The position numbers and the translations under genes are program-made. A stretch of DNA of 7,250 bases, from positions 1-7,250 of the forward strand of contig RFNJ01000136.1 of assembly GCA_009927255.1 (NCBI GenBank). Direction: 5' to 3'. This stretch comes from Pseudomonadota bacterium (GTDB lineage Bacteria > Pseudomonadota > Alphaproteobacteria > UBA2136 > UBA6156). Below are positions 5,507 to 7,250 of the stretch, piece after piece. A model generated the notes under the pieces. That model made no database searches, was not told the origin of the DNA, and saw only the letters and a program-made list of their open reading frames with translations. How positions within the stretch are numbered: the stretch's first letter is position 1; each line of letters begins with the position of its first letter.

Positions 5507-5533
5507 ATTATATATCAATTACTTAATATTAAG
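5507..5533 (-). promoter_or_regulatory. Candidate cheR promoter with adjoining palindrome
   Basis: On the minus strand a perfect -10 hexamer TATAAT lies at 5512-5507. Directly upstream, CTTAATATTAAG (5522-5533) is a perfect 12-bp palindrome that overlaps the stop codon of the fliK-like gene and sits about where a -35 box would be. No good -35 hexamer is seen at 16-18 bp. The stretch 5501-5532 is strikingly AT-rich in a GC-rich region. An activator-dependent promoter with the palindrome as operator is the inference. Confidence 0.35.
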
Positions 5534-7250
5534 CTTGGGTGGGGAGGGGGTTTTCGGTTTGGGCGAGCATTTCGGCTAAGGGGTTGAGGGGGAAGGATTT
5601 TGTGGTTTCGACGGTGAGGCCGCCGGTGAGGCCGTATTGCTCAAATAAATTGGCGGTAAGCTCTTGAATTTGTTGGGTGAAGGTGGGGGAGGGGGGGGTG
5701 TTTTGGCGCAGTTTGAGCAGGCATTGCGGATATGCAACGAGGCCGTCGAGCTGCAGAGGCCCGAGGTTGGACATTTCGAGCTGGATGATGAAGCGGGTTG
5801 GGGTGGGGGCGCGGGGGTCGGTACTTTCCTCCCGCCGCCAGAAAAAGCCGCCTTGGCGGGGGTTGTCGGTAGGATTTTCGATGTAAGGGAAGAGGGTTCC
5901 GCGCCAGCTGCCGTCTTCGGGGCGTTGCTGAAGTTGTTGAAGTTGTTGGAGATTTTGAGTGGGGTCGGCACCCATTGAGCGCATGAGGGTGGCGGCTTGT
6001 TGGGTGAAGGCGAGTTCCGGGCTGTTTTGTGCCAACGCTTGGGTGAAATTGAGCAGGCCGGGGGCCAGATTGGCGAGATTTGGCAGGTTATTTTTGAGCG
6101 CTTGGGCGACTTGAGGGGCCGATTTTTCAAGCAATTGTAAGCCTTGCTGGAGGGCAGGCCAGTGTTGGCTGAGCTGGGTGAGGGTGTGGGCGCGCTGGGC
6201 GTTGGCGGGGAGGGTGAAGCCGAGCAGGCTTGCAACTAAGCTGTTGGCGTTGTTGGTGATTTGCAGATTGAGCGTGGTGCCGATGGGCAGCGGCGTGGGG
6301 GGTGTTTGGGCTAAGGTGAGGGGCAGATTTTGGCCTTGGAACGGGCCGGGGGAGGTGATGGTGAGCAGCAGTTGGGGCTGGCTTTGGCCGTTTTGGGCGA
6401 CTGGATTTTGAGCCACTATGGTGCCTTGCAGGATGGTGCCGGTGGCGGGGAGGGCTTGGGTGGTTTGGGCGCCTTGCGGAGCGGCGGTTTGGGCTAAGGT
6501 TTGGCTGTTGGCGGGGGCATTTTGCGGGCCGGCGGGGATGGCTTGGAGAATGCGGGGCGGGGTATTGGTGGGGAACTCGATCACGAGGGTGCTTCCGGTT
6601 GGGAGTTGGCTGTTTTGGTTAATATTTTCAATGGTTAACTGAACTGTTGCGGTTTGGCCGTTGGCGAGGAGGATGGGTTGTTGGTTTTGGGTGTTGGGTG
6701 CGGCCAATACGCGGGCGAGCAGCGGGGTGTTGGGGGGTGGCAGCGGGAGTGATTGGCCAGTGAGGAGGATGGATAATACGTTGAGATTGTTTGGAATATT
6801 TGTAGTTGTGGGAGAGGTATTGGCGGGCAGTGGGGTGCTGGTGGTGGCGGTGAGGAGCACCAGCGGCGGGCTTTGGGGAGGGGTGAGCAGGGTGGCGGGA
6901 AGGGCGGTTTGCTGCGGTAGATTGAGAGTGGTGGGGAGGGTGAGATTATAGCTAAAACTTTGATTAGTAAATGAAAGTGTGGCTTGTTGGGAGGTGGTGA
7001 GCGTGAGGGTTGCGGGTTGGCCGCTGAGGGTAGGGTTTGGAGATTGCGTAAAAGTTGCTGGGAGTGGACCTGCTGGGGTTATATTTTGCGGATATGCAAT
7101 AAATTGTGATGATTGGTTGAAAATTGTTGCTTGTATGGAATTTTGCGATAAGGTGGATATGGTGCTGATTTGGGGTGGATTTGGGAGTGATTGTGGGGTG
7201 GTTTGGGGGGTGGTTTGGTATGGGTTTTGGGTGGAAAGTGTGGATAATAG
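5529..7250 (-). CDS. fliK: FliK-like flagellar hook-length control protein (partial)
   Basis: The frame stays open from its stop (5529-5531) to the right edge: I translated 6861-7250 by hand and found no stop, so the start lies outside the window and at least 573 residues are present. The GTG at 6860 is an internal codon. Most of the protein is low-complexity and rich in Thr, Pro, Gln, Asn and Ala, as is common for the N-terminal ruler part of FliK. The last 87 residues (5532-5792) hold the conserved core: FIIQLEMSNLGPLQLDGLV, a helical segment, and GLTGGLTVETTKSFPLNPL, fitting the FliK C-terminal (Flg_hook) domain that interacts with FlhB. FliK is exported while the hook grows and triggers the switch to filament substrates. 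A 9-bp unit repeated three times (5925-5951) encodes LQQLQQLQQ. An eight-C run in the coding strand (5691-5698) lies in the Pro-rich linker inside the C-terminal domain. Family assignment rests on the C-terminus and context. Confidence 0.78.
   Translation of the reverse strand, partial: LLSTLSTQNPYQTTPQTTPQSLPNPPQISTISTLSQNSIQATIFNQSSQFIAYPQNITPAGPLPATFTQSPNPTLSGQPATLTLTTSQQATLSFTNQSFSYNLTLPTTLNLPQQTALPATLLTPPQSPPLVLLTATTSTPLPANTSPTTTNIPNNLNVLSILLTGQSLPLPPPNTPLLARVLAAPNTQNQQPILLANGQTATVQLTIENINQNSQLPTGSTLVIEFPTNTPPRILQAIPAGPQNAPANSQTLAQTAAPQGAQTTQALPATGTILQGTIVAQNPVAQNGQSQPQLLLTITSPGPFQGQNLPLTLAQTPPTPLPIGTTLNLQITNNANSLVASLLGFTLPANAQRAHTLTQLSQHWPALQQGLQLLEKSAPQVAQALKNNLPNLANLAPGLLNFTQALAQNSPELAFTQQAATLMRSMGADPTQNLQQLQQLQQRPEDGSWRGTLFPYIENPTDNPRQGGFFWRREESTDPRAPTPTRFIIQLEMSNLGPLQLDGLVAYPQCLLKLRQNTPPSPTFTQQIQELTANLFEQYGLTGGLTVETTKSFPLNPLAEMLAQTENPLPTQA
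5925..5951. repeat. 9-bp tandem repeat within the fliK-like gene
   Basis: TTGCTGAAG, TTGTTGAAG and TTGTTGGAG stand head to tail, giving three LQQ units in the minus-strand protein. Each copy differs from its neighbour by one base, so this is an aged in-frame microrepeat that would change ruler length by three residues per unit. Confidence 0.7.

Overview
The window is a piece of a bacterial chromosome, most likely from an alphaproteobacterium. The evidence is a cysteine-free (zinc-less) L31 ribosomal protein of the alphaproteobacterial kind, a fliI-fliJ pair, and CheW and CheR close to that group's style. I cannot fix the order or genus. No mobile element, CRISPR array, tRNA or rRNA is visible.

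Layout, left to right. Bases 1-66 form a large imperfect palindrome cut at or near the window edge. A promoter region then leads into rpmE (+, 211-429), which ends at a rho-independent terminator. Bases 430-677 hold no gene but several hairpins, ending in a 13-bp-stem terminator shared with the convergent gene that follows. That gene (-, 678-1034) encodes a small basic protein I do not recognise. Next comes cheW (-, 1131-1637), divergent from fliI (+, GTG start at 1729, to 3081) and fliJ (+, 3142-3570). A terminator closes the fliIJ unit. A two-gene + strand unit follows: a short membrane-anchored Sel1-like protein (3657-4019) overlapping an unknown AT-rich ORF (4006-4422). Converging on it from the right are cheR (-, 4429-5388) and, upstream of cheR on the same strand, a long Thr/Pro/Gln-rich protein with a FliK-like C-terminal domain (-, 5529 to beyond 7250).

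How the genes fit together. FliI and FliJ are the ATPase and its central stalk in the flagellar type III export apparatus. FliK is the substrate of that apparatus that sets hook length and switches export specificity. CheW couples chemoreceptors to CheA, and CheR methylates the receptors for adaptation. The window is thus an edge of a motility and chemotaxis region next to a housekeeping ribosomal gene, with three unrecognised or weakly recognised small genes in it.

The clearest oddities are: a roughly 470-bp AT-rich block (3961-4430) that begins inside the Sel1-like gene; a strong G-over-C excess on the + strand from cheW rightward, whichever strand is coding; a pair of mutually exclusive stem-loops between rpmE and its convergent neighbour; and a perfect palindrome next to a consensus -10 box between fliK and cheR. 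I found no convincing new defence or mobile system.
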